Assembly (NCBI GenBank): GCA_013400975.1 | Contig: WBMZ01003024.1 | Coordinates: 124,001 to 188,000 of the forward strand | Reading direction: 5' to 3' | DNA from: Atrichornis clamosus | Lineage: Eukaryota > Chordata > Aves > Passeriformes > Menuridae | DNA length: 64,000 nucleotides | Part shown: positions 23,815 through 35,062 of the stretch, piece after piece | Position numbering within the stretch: position 1 is the stretch's first letter | Layout of the letters: every line of letters begins with the position of its first letter | Notes under the pieces: generated by a model | Told to the model about the DNA's origin: nothing | Databases searched by the model: none | The model's input: the letters and a program-made list of their open reading frames with translations, nothing else | Position numbers and translations under genes: made by a program

Positions 23815-24010
23815 AAATTAACTGATTTTTTTTTAAGCATCTGTTTTCATCGTTCTCATCTGAAAGAACATTAATCATGCAGCTGCATTCAGGCAAAACT
23901 TTTTTCTACTTTTGGACCCATTTTTGTGTTATTGCAGTACAGCTTTTATCTGTGCTATATGTCAGCCTTTAATGCAAGCAATGAAAATACAGGGAATACC
24001 AAATTAAAGA
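23815..24010. promoter_or_regulatory. Candidate CNE-like block with a 12-bp palindrome
   Basis: ATGCAGCTGCAT at 23877-23888 is a perfect palindrome centred on an E-box (CAGCTG), preceded by CATTAATC. TTATTGCAGTACAGC and CTTTAATGCAAGCAATG follow. There is no repeat texture. A regulatory role is inferred. Confidence 0.3.
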
Positions 24011-26864
24011 TACTGTCCCCATCCTAGGCCCAGTCAGAGTGAAACCTGAGCCCACTCACAGACCTAGGCACCAAAACCAGTCTAGTTGCTGTTAGACAGC
24101 AAGTGAATTTTTTTGATGAATTTTGGGTCTTTTTTGCTTTTTTCCAAGGAGTAGGGTGTTTTTTTCTGTTCCTTGAGTCATTTCACAGACAGGTAAACTG
24201 ACACTGGAGATATTCTCTGGATCTTCTATTAAAATTTCACTAAACTAGGCTCTTAAAAAATTTACTATAGATTGACAATGTCCCAAGACCTCCTCTTCAG
24301 GTTAGGGTGGTGTTTTTTAAAAATTGCAGTAAAGACCTTAAACTAAACATTCCAGGGACAAAGAATCCAATTTTCTAAATAGTTTAAACAGTCTAAGGTG
24401 GAACTAAAGCTCATTTTGATGCTTCAGGTAATGATCATAGTATAGGGAAACCTTGCTGCCAGGTTTTATTTGAAATGAATGTACTACTCATCCCTCTTCC
24501 TCTCCATCTTTGAGGAATGTTTACAAGTGTCTCATGTAAAAGTCAAGTCGCAAAGCTTATCTGCAACTGAATCTTTTGTTTGCAACTGCTTTAAAATAGA
24601 GGGGGAGTCCTGTGCATTGACACCAGTAAAACCATTAGATAAACAAACCTTTATTTCCTACATTTCCTTAAGACTTCAGATCCTGCCTTATTTTTTTCTT
24701 CCTCCTAATGCTCCACTCATTAACAGGTTCATTTGATTCTTTCCTTGGGAATTCACCAGAGTTTGCCCTCAATCTCAGGGCAAATAGTTTATAAGTGACC
24801 TGCCGGATGGTGTTCGTTAACTGCTTCAGTCCCAATGGGACACTGATACACCCCTAATTAGGATGTGAAGGGAAAAACCTTCAAGTGCTCCAAGATGACT
24901 TGAGAAAGTTAGCTGAGAAAGCCTAGCTGTTCATCTTCCAAGGTTCAAGGCAAAAGTGGAAAGGAAACAGGACAAAATCCCATATCAGGAGTGAAAAGGA
25001 AAAACAAAAACTTTAGGATGACAGCTATGCATTGTCATGTGTTTTTCTGGTGGTCATGGGTTATGAGTGTGTGTTCTATGTTATAAATGAAGAGTTGAAC
25101 TCTCCTAAGAATTATATTGGGGTACAGCATGGAAACACTTTCACATCTTTTCCCCCTCAGGTGCAGAAACCTGACAGAGGTACTCAGCAGAGCAGCAACA
25201 CTCCTCGCCTTGTAGAAAGGACTTGTTTATTCAGACTGGTCCTCTTGAAAGATAAAAGCCATGAGGTGCTGTACATGGTCAGCAGGGTACCAGTCTGCTG
25301 AACCAGCTGCAGTTTGGTGATGCACAGGGGTTCAAGCCCCAATACCCTTTTCCTGTGAAAGGCTGGAGAATTTGGGTGGGAGAATTTGAATTTGGAGACA
25401 TAGCTTAAGAAAATGAGTCCATTCAGCACATCCGCTGGGAATGTGCTTACCTTTAAGAACCTTTAACAAGTCCTGCATCCTCACAGAAGCACTTTTCTGA
25501 ATGGTGTTTGTTGTTTCAGCCATTGGTGGCATTACATGTGTCTCTTGTGCTCGGTGCATTTGGTTGAGATTTAACACACTACCGTATATTAATAATCCTG
25601 TAATGTAATAACATCAAGGTTACTGCCCATAACACAGAACAGATGGTGGCACCCTGGAAAATGGTGCTTTATCAAGCAGTTCTGTGAAGGATTGATTTTT
25701 GTTCTTATCCCTTCTTGTTGAGAAATTTTCTTCACCTTCTAGTACTTTCTGAAGAGTGTGACGTGATTGATTGATGTCCTGTTTATGCATTTCCCATTTT
25801 TCAGCCCTCCCTGGAAGGACAGGTGTGTGGGTGTCCTCTCTTTTCCCCACTCTGTATTACTAGGCTGCAGAGCCATGGTCCCTCGTGGCCCAGCCAGGGA
25901 ATTTGCAGAACTCCCCTTTCAGAGAGTCCAGCCAACAGCAGTACGGTGCAAGGCACTGCCCTTCTCAGCCTGGTGGGATGGAGCTTATACGGGAGCTGAA
26001 CTGAAGTGACAAATATGTGTGCCTGGGACCGTGGACTGCCAAAGGTGCCCATGAAATGGGGTGGATTGCAGTTTCAAGGGTATGTCTGCAAGGCTTTTTA
26101 AGCTCCTCGTTGTTTATTGTGGAGAGGGCCCCCAGCCAGCAGTGCATGAGTAGCTCACGAAGCAGGGTAGTCTTGTGAGCATGAGTGTGTTGTCTGCAGG
26201 GTGTGTTACTTGCTGACTTTGTTTTTATTCTGCACATAACATTGCTTGATTCTTGGCACCTGAAGTATCTCTGGGTCTCTGGCCTACACGGGATGGCTTT
26301 AGCCCTCCCTTAAGCAACTGCATTCTGCTCCATTGAAATGGCCCTGAACTCCTGCAGACATGAGCCAAGCAGATCTCAACCCCAAGGGTCTTCTAAGCAG
26401 GGAGAATGGGTGTGCTTTAACTTCACCTGCTCAGTTCTCAAAAGCACTAAGCTTTGCAGATGTTATCCTAAAATATGAACACTGGACTGTTGGGAATAAT
26501 CTATTATTTAAGGCTCTTCATGTGTTTCCTAAACATTAACTTAACTTCCTATCTACCCTGTACCCAGCACGTTTCTGAAGGCTTGTCCCAATTCCTTGTA
26601 TGCTTTGCAAGCACTTTACAGACCCGACTGGGTGCTGTGCATTAGTTTTGAGTACAACTTGACATATATTAGATCTCTTTGCTCCCTATTTTCACTATCA
26701 CAAGCTTCCCAGAGAGGGAGAAGTAGCCCACCCCATAACTTCTTCACCTTCAACCTCTCCAGCTATTACTAATGGTCCTCCTTCTCCTTCCTCTACTTGA
26801 GCCTGGTCTTCCTGCATGGGAATGACCTCCCCTCCCCCCCACACCTCTTTTATTATTTCCAATA
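24011..26864. other. Unique non-coding DNA
   Basis: No gene or repeat family is recognised. An AP-1-like TGAGTCA lies at 24174-24180, and a GTCCCAATGGGAC dyad near 24828. Frames at 25032-26237 on both strands overlap and look incidental. Confidence 0.55.
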
Positions 26865-27330
26865 CACACTATGCATGAAACTGCAAACACCTGGCAGACA
26901 TTCCAGGGAGCGATCTGTAGTGAGTCTCCTGCGCTGCGCAGGCATCTGAGCTGAACCTCGTTTTAGGGATCCCAGAGGTCCTCTCAATCAATAATCCATG
27001 TATTTTTATGAGACCTAGATTATGGGGATTTGCAAAGGGGTTGATTAAGTAATGCTTCAAAGAGCAGTTACTACTAACACCTGCAACATTAATAGAGATC
27101 TATTAATAGAAAGTGCACGATTTAGTAATAATCCCTTATTCATACAAATGCCCCTTGATTTATGCCTGTCAAAATAGACAACACTTTCCATATATCCAGC
27201 TGGATTTAGATAGATGTGACTTCAACATCTGGCTAAGTGATGACATTTCAACTATGCAGACGTCATGCAGGGGGCCCAGAACAGTTAGCTAGAAAAGGGA
27301 TAATAATCATGCTCCTTACGGTGCTCACCA
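26865..27330. promoter_or_regulatory. Candidate CNE cluster with a 20-bp dyad
   Basis: A near-perfect palindrome at 27088-27107 has 9-bp arms (ATTAATAGA and its complement) around GA. It sits amid TTGATTAAGTAATGC, TTTAGTAATAATCCC, GTCAAAATAGAC and a CRE-like GACGTCAT at 27259-27266. There is no repeat texture over more than 400 bases. An enhancer role is inferred. Confidence 0.35.
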
Positions 27331-30107
27331 CCTGCACATTCACACTGTGTGGAAATGGTTTCCTGTGCTGATCTATCTCAGGTGGTTATCTGCAGGTGCC
27401 CCAGTGAGACAATCTGAGCATTGTCAATCACTGCCAAGGCACCAGGGTAACCAGAATTAACTTTTTTGCTGATGGGATGAAGTTAGACACAAACTCTATG
27501 GGATGCAGCCTGCTGTACTACAGTTCTAGAAATGTAAGGCTGATGGGTTTCACCCCACAAAAAATGACTTTGAACTTAATACAGGATGTGTATAGAGATA
27601 TCTTTTTAGAACAAGAAAAGAGCTTCACACAGTTGGGTGTAAACTCTCTGAAAGGCAGATCTCTCAAGATAATACTAACATCTTGCACTTAGCCAGTAGC
27701 TCTGCCTAAATCTGTGCTGCCATCTGAAGCATGTAGGGCCATCAGGGGGTGGAATTCACCCATTGCACTTGGGTTATACTGGGTTTTCTCTCTGTCACTT
27801 TTCTTCCTCATGTGGGTCAGTTGGAGATTGTGTAAAGCTTTTCCTCACAATAATTTTGCTCTTTGTTAAGGTGTCTTTGCTCTGCTGTGTTGCAGTAATG
27901 AAATGGGACCAGAAAACACATTCACACCACATAGCTGGTTTGCAGCTTTTCCAAAGGCAAATTATTAGTACTGCAAACAAATAAATGGGATAGATACAGT
28001 CCAGATGAGTCTGTCACCCTCCATGAACAAGGTTCTCTGGGTTCCAATGGATTCTGATGTTGTGACTCTTCTCCTAGCTCTAGAAATAATCTCTCCCGCT
28101 CCCATTAGGACTTGCAATTTTCACTTCTCTAGGCTTGCTCTGGATTTGTGCCATCATCCCCAAGAGCAGGCTGGATACTCGGCAGCCTCTAGACAGCTTA
28201 ATTAAGGGCTGGATCTCAGCATAAATCCATGCAAAACTCTTTATTGTTTGCTTTTGTTTTCCTTTCAAGGCAGAGATCACGCTGACAGGTCACTCCTGGA
28301 TATTCTATAAATTATCTGAGAGGAAAAAAGTAATTTTTCAATGACATGTAGCTGTTACTCCAAAACAAACTTTGATATACTTCTGGGTAAAGTCTGTGGG
28401 GAATGTCCAGGCATTTCAAAATCCTGTCGTTTTTCTTGTCTGTTTGAGTGGGAAGCAGTTTTGTTTTGCTTCGTGACGTTCCCCATTCCAGCACACTGCA
28501 CAGGTCCTGCCTCCACGAGGCGCCATGCCAGTGCTGCCTTTCTCCACTTTCAGTGCTCTCAGAAATGCTGAATGTCACCTGGCTGTGTCTCGGTGCAGCC
28601 AGGGGTGGGTGAAGGTTCACACTGATTCCTGCTGGACTCAGAATAGTTCTTCTGCCACTGAGTAAAAGCTCTGCTTTCACTCTGTGTGTGTGAGCAGTCA
28701 ACATGAGTGGTTCTGCTCACCAGAGACCCTGTCCACATACCAAGAGCTCTGCTGGGAACACACGGACCCAGTGTCCAGATTTCAATCATTGAAATAAAAG
28801 ACAACTTATGTTAGTGTGAAAATCAAGGCATAATTTAGGGGCTGAAATGAAAATTAGTTAGCCTGGAAATAGTTGTCCTGCTCTCCAAGTGAAAGTGACT
28901 GTCTAATGTGATGCTGTCAAGATTAAACATAGGTAAAATGTGCTTACTTGTTTCTCATCATCTACTTTGGCAACAAAGTGAGGAATCTCATCCACTTCTT
29001 CCTACCCCGTGCCTTGCAGCACGGCACACTTCAGCATCAGTGTGAGGTCACTCTACCCCTTATTTCACTGTAATTAGTCACGTTGAGTGGGAGAGACAAC
29101 AAAAATGTACTGTTTATTTGTAAAAACTTTCTGACAAATATGGCAGTACAGAAAATAATGGTGTGAGAGATTCTTGGAAAAGATCTAGTCTTCTGAGCAC
29201 AGTGAGCTCAAGCATACCTAGACTGCTTCTGTCCTTTATTGCATCACATCCTGAGCAGGGTATATCCCAGACTCTATAGCAGGGCCATAACGTGCAAGGA
29301 GACAGAAGGGATCAAGTTAGCATGGAATGTACGTAATCATGAGATCAAGATCCTGTAACATGCAAGAAATAAGCAATCAAGTAACACAGAAGAAAGATGC
29401 TCCTATTCTTCAATGCACATCCTGCTTTATTTTTCAAAAAGAAGGGAAAAATTAAAGAGTAAGGAAAAGCTATTCTTTCCCTCTGGAATGCATAATGTGG
29501 GCTAATAATTTATATCCTCATCAAGCAGAATTTGCTGCTGGCTGCTGAGATGGCTTTTTTAGTGAGGTTTCTTAAATATGGGTTGTCTTTCTGTTCCTGC
29601 TGGATTGTGCTCTTAGTAAATGACTTGTTGGTAGTTTAAGAATTTCTGTTATAGGGCTGCAGAGCCACAGAAATTCTACTTTTACAAATCAGGTAAATCA
29701 TAAAGATATTTTTGTTTGGTTTGTGGGTTTTTTGAAATCCTTTAATGGTTCTGCCTTTTTTTTTTTTTTTTTTAATGACTAATGTCCAGACTGCATTCCC
29801 TGCAGGTCAGGAGACATGTGGTGTGTTTAGCAGTGATGCCTGCTGGAAGAGTTTCTGTCTGCTGCTTGTCACTGTAAGCGATGTGCTGCTAAGCAAAAAG
29901 CTGCAATTAGTCTGGTTGGTGTTTGTCACTGCCTTCAAGAGGAAATCTCTTATCTAGAAGCTGGGGGAGAGCTTTCCAAATTCACTGTCTTACGCAAGCC
30001 AGCTAGAGATTATCGCTCCCCATGTGTCTTGCTCTGTCTACGGAACCTATCTCTTCAGGCTCTGAGCTTTTCTTTCATGGAAATAATTTTTTAAAATCTC
30101 TTTTTAA
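27331..30107. other. Unique non-coding DNA
   Basis: No gene is recognised. A 130-codon minus frame at 28312-28704 has no domain I know. A 19-base T run lies at 29756-29774. TCTATAAATTATCTGAGAG near 28305 could belong to a small regulatory block. Confidence 0.5.
29756..29774. repeat. Poly-T tract (19 T)
   Basis: A homopolymer read directly from sequence. It could be the antisense tail of an old retroposon, but no body is recognised next to it. Confidence 0.9.
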
Positions 30108-30194
30108 CCAAAATAAACAAACAAACAAGCAAAAAACACCTTCCCCCCCCAAAAAAAACCCCAAACCAAAAAAACCCTCAAACCTGAGGGTTTT
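30108..30194. repeat. A/C-rich simple sequence ending in a 10-bp-arm hairpin
   Basis: AAAC-type repeats, C8 and A8 runs lead into a perfect inverted repeat. AAAACCCTCA (30171-30180) and its complement TGAGGGTTTT (30185-30194) flank the loop AACC. Confidence 0.8.
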
Positions 30195-30779
30195 CTTTGG
30201 TGTGTGAAAGAGAGACCTATCTTTTGCACTCTGCTTTTTAGTAGACCTGTCAGGTTCCAAAAGACTGAAAGATTACTATTAGGAAAATGTTAAAATAAAC
30301 AGGATGGAAACTTCCCCTACAATCTCCTACCCTTCCTTTAGGCATGATAGAAATGTAGCTACTCTAAGAAAAATTGTCCAGGAGGGATGACTCTTGGGTG
30401 CAGAGTTTTTAACCAGTCTGTTTTTAAACAAGACCACTCTGGAAGGTGGCAAAGGGTTTCCCAGGAGTGCAGCTGGCATCACACAGGTGGGAGGGGAATC
30501 TGCAGCCAGGCAAACCCCCTCAGACAGCTATGCCCTGAAAGTGCATAGGGGGGAGAACAGCAAAGGCAGCAATCTCGGCCCCTGCATCAGGGAAAGCTTC
30601 TCTGTACTGCCCTCGAGTAATCGATTCTCCTTACCTGATCCCAAGCCTCCCTGCAAAAAAAACATACATAAATGGAGGGGAAACCGGATCCAGCCTTCCC
30701 AAGGGGCAACAAGTATCCTTGTAAAACAGGGCCTTTATGGGATGAAGGAAAAGAAAGTTGCAGGGACTCCATCTGTGCA
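30195..30779. other. Unique non-coding DNA
   Basis: A 129-codon plus frame at 30394-30783 crosses GC-richer sequence and has no recognised domain. Nothing is called. Confidence 0.5.
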
Positions 30780-30905
30780 ATAAAATATTTAAATATGCTC
30801 TGGGACCAAATCAATAACTCTTCATTTAAGCCAGGCTTGCTGCTGTTTTCGATTTTATTAGTATTGCCCAGGATTACAAAGACCAAAAATTAATAATACA
30901 GCCAG
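30780..30905. promoter_or_regulatory. Candidate CNE-like block
   Basis: AAAATATTTAAATATGC near 30782, CCAAATCAATAAC near 30806, TTTTATTAGTATTGCCC near 30852 and AAAAATTAATAATAC near 30884 are close together, with no repeat texture. A regulatory role is inferred. Confidence 0.25.
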
Positions 30906-32154
30906 CTTGTCTGACTTTCTACCCATTGACCATCAAGGTAATTTTAAACCTCTTACACCCACCAGTTTGTTCCTCAGTTTGCCTGTCCACAACCAGGACA
31001 GAAACCTTGTCTGACTGAGCAGCAATGACTGTGCAAAAGAGCTCTGGATAGTTAAATATAATACATTGGAAGGACACTGGATAAGGACTTTAACAGTGAG
31101 GGTTCATAGAGGTATGGTGATTAAGACAAACTGAAGATCTGCTCTTTAGGATTGTTACATCAATTACATTGCATCCATTTAGACTGTGTTTTCTCTTTAT
31201 CTTTACTATCGTGGATACACCAGAGTTATCCCTGTTGTAAAGAAGCACAGCTCTGGTGGCTTTTTTTCTGTCAACTGAAGATGCTGACAGAGTAAAGGAG
31301 AACAAGTTTCAAGTGTCTTGTGCTGTAGGATGAAGGCAAAAGGTGTATTACAAGTTATAGGATGGTTCCAAGGGAAATATGTGCATTACAGGAAGCCTTC
31401 TGTTGGCTTAGAAGCCATCATTGCTTGCTTGGGATATGTTTTCAGGAAAATATCTTGTTATATCAGTTTATGTCTTGAAGACTTGTGAATACACTAGATT
31501 TTGTTCAATTTCTCAAAGTGCAAATGCAGCCTTTTCACTTATAGCAGCCTTTTTATTTTTTTCTTTTACCTGCTTTACTTTAAAACCTGACTTTTCTGGG
31601 AGACAACGTAGAAGGTCAAATAACATGGGAATTCCTAAAATTCAAGTTTGAAACATTCTGTGCAAGTTATTGCAGGAGAACCAACCTCCATGTCTCATGC
31701 CACATGCAGTTAAGAGAGACCCCACCAAAGAAGTGTTGTGCTCACTACTCAGCTCTTTTTTGAATGATTGTGACCTCTCAAAAATTTAGTTTTAATCTCT
31801 GTCTAAGGTTACAGGGACAGCACCTAACAGGGGTTCCTTTTTATGATCTTTGCACAGCAAGAAGCTGCTGCAGAGCTCAGGACAAAAGAAGGGTTCAAAC
31901 TGTAATGTTCGCATTTGAATTTCAAATATCCTGAAGTTTGAGGGGGATTTAGTTCCTGGGTTTTATTCATCCCCTTCTCTCTTCAGAGCTACTAACAAAT
32001 TTTAGGGTCTTTTTTTCAGTTGCTGTAGGCTTTTATCGAGGACTTCAGGGACTGATGTTGCTCTGTACTCATCAGTGAGCTGAGATAAACACTGCTGCCA
32101 GCATCTCCCCTTCTTCCTCTCCCTGTTCCTTTGATTAAGCCAAGTCTTCCAAGC
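30906..32154. other. Unique non-coding DNA
   Basis: No gene, RNA or repeat family is recognised. Confidence 0.5.
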
Positions 32155-32420
32155 CCTATGCTTTTTTATGTATATTTACATATCCCTCTATTTGCAATCC
32201 CGTCTGGAATATGTTCATCTTAGAGCCGTTACGCCAGACACGGGTGAGATGAATGCAGTCATTGGAAAGTTACACCAGATTTTTGCCAGCTCTCAGTGCA
32301 GGTGAGCACGTGAATGGCTCAGTTGGACCCTGGAATATGGAAAGGTTTACTGGTTTAATTCTCTCCTTTTGTCTGAAGAAGCATTTTTTAAATTAAAATA
32401 TTTATATTGCTAAGCCCTTT
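32155..32420. promoter_or_regulatory. Candidate CNE-like block
   Basis: TATTTGCAATCCCG near 32189, GAGCCGTTACGCCAGACACG near 32224 (unusually CpG-bearing for this window), and ATTAAAATATTTATATTGC near 32392 occur without repeat texture. A regulatory role is inferred. Confidence 0.25.
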
Positions 32421-32697
32421 AGGGTATAAAACAGACTTGGACAACAGAACCTAGTAATACTTCATGTTTATAAATTTACTCAACCGTGTACTGAGCCATG
32501 TTCCTTCTAAATTAAAGAAAAATATTAGGCAGTTGCTTACTAACCCCTAACGCATTTTAGTGTTAAGGAACCCAACCTATTTCTCTGGCTGCTGCTGTAC
32601 AAAATGAGATCACTGCTGGCTGCAGATGCATACTAGAGCAGGACTGTTGAAGAGTGTCTGCTGATAATAAGCGTATCTATTCACAGCTGATAACACC
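32421..32697. other. Unique non-coding DNA
   Basis: Nothing is recognised. Confidence 0.5.
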
Positions 32698-32845
32698 AGT
32701 TAGCGCTTCTGTAGCACTTTCCTGCACACTCTCAAAGTACTTCACATTTAAGTAATACTCTATAATCCCCTCACTCTACCAGGGAGAGCTGAAGAAATTT
32801 TATTCAAGTCACACATATAATAGGCCACATCGTGAAGAAGCCAAG
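32698..32845 (-). mobile_element. Probable MIR/CORE-SINE relic
   Basis: The order of landmarks matches the antisense of an ancient CORE-SINE: TAGCGCTTCTGTAGCACTTT, CTCAAAGTACTTCACA, TAATACTCTATAATCCCCTC (the usual TTATTATCCCC region), GAGAGCTGAAGAAA and TTCAAGTCACACATA. Each differs from the family sequence I remember by several bases, as expected for a relic over 100 million years old. The family is assigned from memory without a search. Confidence 0.55.
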
Positions 32846-33575
32846 GAGAAAATTCCCTGACATTGATTGGATCACATCATTAATTTTAAGCCTTTATTGC
32901 AGTGCTTCCAAACCATCTCCAACATTTTCACAGTATCTTATTTTACAACATTTTGTACAGATCTGCCTGCTAGAATACAAAAGACTTTAAGAGATTCAGT
33001 CCAGTGGAAAGTTGTGTTCCACCTCCAGCACATTAATCAGCGTGTTTATTTAAGCCTAAATGCTTGAGATGTGCTTGCCTTATCAAACATGTCTGACTAC
33101 ACTAGCAAATGCCTTCTTTCTGGAAATACAGCTCTATATGACCTGCCAGCACTGTCCATTCTTTGTACTAATTATGGGCTCCTCCCTAGGGGTTGGAAGT
33201 TACTTTTGGTCTGCTTCAGGATCCAGTGCTTCAGATGTTAAATCAAACCACCTGTGCCTGCAAAATGGATAGAGATCTCAGGCAAACTGGTCATCTTTTA
33301 TGATCTTTCCATTCCTTCCGCTTTGGCCAGAAATACAAAGCCATTATCCTCTCTTGCGCTGTCGTGGTGCCTCTAGCCCTGGAAGAACAGACACATTTAA
33401 ATCTGGAAGGATGAACTGTGGGGAAACACAACTGAAAACCTGATTTCTTTTTAACTAACTCCAATAATTGTTTGTGCTCTGACAAAATTGTGGAGTTATT
33501 TTGTTTAACTTGATTTCCTGAGCCCGTCACATATGGGTGAGGACTGCAACCTTTGCAGCTGATAGAAGAAATCTG
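32846..33575. other. Unique non-coding DNA
   Basis: Short frames at 32867-33530 have no family features. Nothing is called. Confidence 0.5.
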
Positions 33576-33596
33576 ATGCTGTGCTAATTACAGCAT
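33576..33596. promoter_or_regulatory. Perfect dyad around a TAATT core
   Basis: ATGCTGT and its complement ACAGCAT flank the loop GCTAATT. A second TAAT word (AGCTAATTGGG) follows 30 bases later. It could be a paired binding site or a chance hairpin. Confidence 0.4.
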
Positions 33597-33636
33597 TTCT
33601 GTGATTATGCTATCAGAAAGGTACAGCTAATTGGGA

Positions 33637-33676
33637 TTTTTTTTTTTTTGTTTTGCAGCTTTTTTTTTTTTTTTTT
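33637..33676. repeat. Twin poly-T tracts with a splice-acceptor-like join
   Basis: T13 (33637-33649), then GTTTTGCAGC, then T17 (33660-33676). The first tract with TTTTGCAG has the form of a strong 3' splice site. Confidence 0.8.
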
Positions 33677-33883
33677 GAAAATGGTGAATTGCCTAAAGAA
33701 GAATTTTTCAGGAATACACTTATCTTGGCAGAGGTGTCATTGGAAAGATTTCTTAGGAACATGATGGAATTTTTATCCAGAGCCACTCACACAGCAATGA
33801 ACGTCCTTATATTTCCCATATATTCAGGGCATGCTCTGACATGTCAGCCTTTTCCTTCCCTGTGCAAGTGCCTGAGTAACTGA
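33653..33883 (+). other. Small coding-like frame after an acceptor-like site
   Basis: A 76-codon frame starts in TTGCAG, passes through Phe codons from the T tract and then reads ENGELPKEEFFRNTL before ending at 33881-33883. The composition is helix-like, but I recognise no family, and there is no matching donor or partner exon nearby. Most likely chance. Confidence 0.1.
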
Positions 33884-34925
33884 CCTACTACACCTTGTCT
33901 TCAGCTTCTTTTGCAACTCTTGGAATGCTTTTGCTTCCTATTCCACAGCAGGATTAAATCTCTTAGATAGGGAAAAGCGCTTGTTCCCTAACTCTACTTC
34001 AGTGGGTTGTACAAGGCCTTCTAGGCAGCTAGAGACCTCAAATCCCAGCTCTTTTAGGGCATGCCAAGTCTGCCCATGGGATGCAGTAAACTTAGCTTAC
34101 AGAATCACCTCATTTGCTTCAACACCACAATATCAGTGTCTTTGCACTCTAAGCATAATGGAGCCTTTTCTCCATGCTCCCAGCATGCTGTTGCAGAAAA
34201 GACTGGGAATTCTGGCCCACAACCAATGTTTTTTTCATGGAAAGTGTTAAGGGATCATTAGGGTCCATCCAGACCAGACAAAACTCTCATTTTTAAAGCT
34301 TCATCTGAAACACCCACCCACTGTGAAGTGAATGGGACTGAATTTATCTGCAGGAAGATAAAGGCTGAGTCAGCCCAGCTGGGACTTGGACCTGTGGTTA
34401 GAGAAAAGTTAGGCACACCACATATGAAGGTTAAACTGCTAAGACATCCCCATGAGCTAAGGTAAACATACCATCATTTACCCTTCCTATCTTTTGCCAG
34501 CCAAGCTATGCATTATGTACATAACAAAATATGCGTATAACTCAGCTGCCGGAACAAACATGGGAGATTTGAAAAGAGCCAAGGTACACTCCAGCTGGTT
34601 TCATGTACAGAATTGCACCCATATTCTCATAAAAGACAAAACAATGCTTCCTAGAAGGGTCTTCCAGCACAGACTGAGCTCAAGTCTCTGCCCCAAACCC
34701 ACTCTTTGGGCAGAGCAGATTCCTTTCACCTTGGCAGTGCCACAGCATAGTGCAAGCTGCTTCTTTATCTGAACCCTCTGGTGGAGAAGACAAATAAGGG
34801 CTGGGAAGGTTGTTCTGAAGGGAATACAAGTCAGCTACACTTAAGTCTGCAGAAGAGAAGCTGTTCAGGCTTAGTGCCTAACATAACAGGAGGAGAAACC
34901 AGGTCAGGAGCCATTGCCCTCCAGA
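33884..34925. other. Unique non-coding DNA holding a perfect MARE-like site
   Basis: No gene is recognised. GCTGAGTCAGC at 34364-34374 is a perfect 11-base T-MARE core, the palindrome bound by MAF-family bZIP proteins. Confidence 0.5.
34364..34374. promoter_or_regulatory. T-MARE core palindrome
   Basis: GCTGAGTCAGC, read directly. Known consensus: TGCTGAGTCAGCA. The outer bases here are G and C, so the central eleven are perfect but the flanks are not. Occupancy by MAF proteins is inference. Confidence 0.45.
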
Positions 34926-34990
34926 AGCTCAATCCTTCTACTGAAGTCAAGAGGGAAATTATCATTGACTGCAGTGGGATGGGAACTAAG
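34926..34990. repeat. Possible ancient dispersed repeat
   Basis: CTCAATCCTTCTACTGAAGTC followed by CATTGACTGCAGTGGGATGGG resembles an old amniote repeat. That repeat holds a CCCACTGAAGTCAATGGGA-type word on one side and CATTGACTTCAATGGGA on the other. It is short and diverged, and the family name is not certain. Confidence 0.35.
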
Positions 34991-35033
34991 CCTTGGAGAG
35001 TGAAAAGGAGAAGTGCCGTTAGTGGGGCTGGCT

Positions 35034-35041
35034 TATAAAAG
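35034..35041 (+). promoter_or_regulatory. TATA-box-like word
   Basis: TATAAAAG lies 22 bases upstream of the first ATG of the longest open frame in the window (35063). The gap is too short for a usual 5' leader, because the start site would fall near that ATG. No CAAT or GC box is clear. Possibly chance. Confidence 0.2.
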
Positions 35042-35062
35042 CCTTCACCTCCTGCTTTCTCC

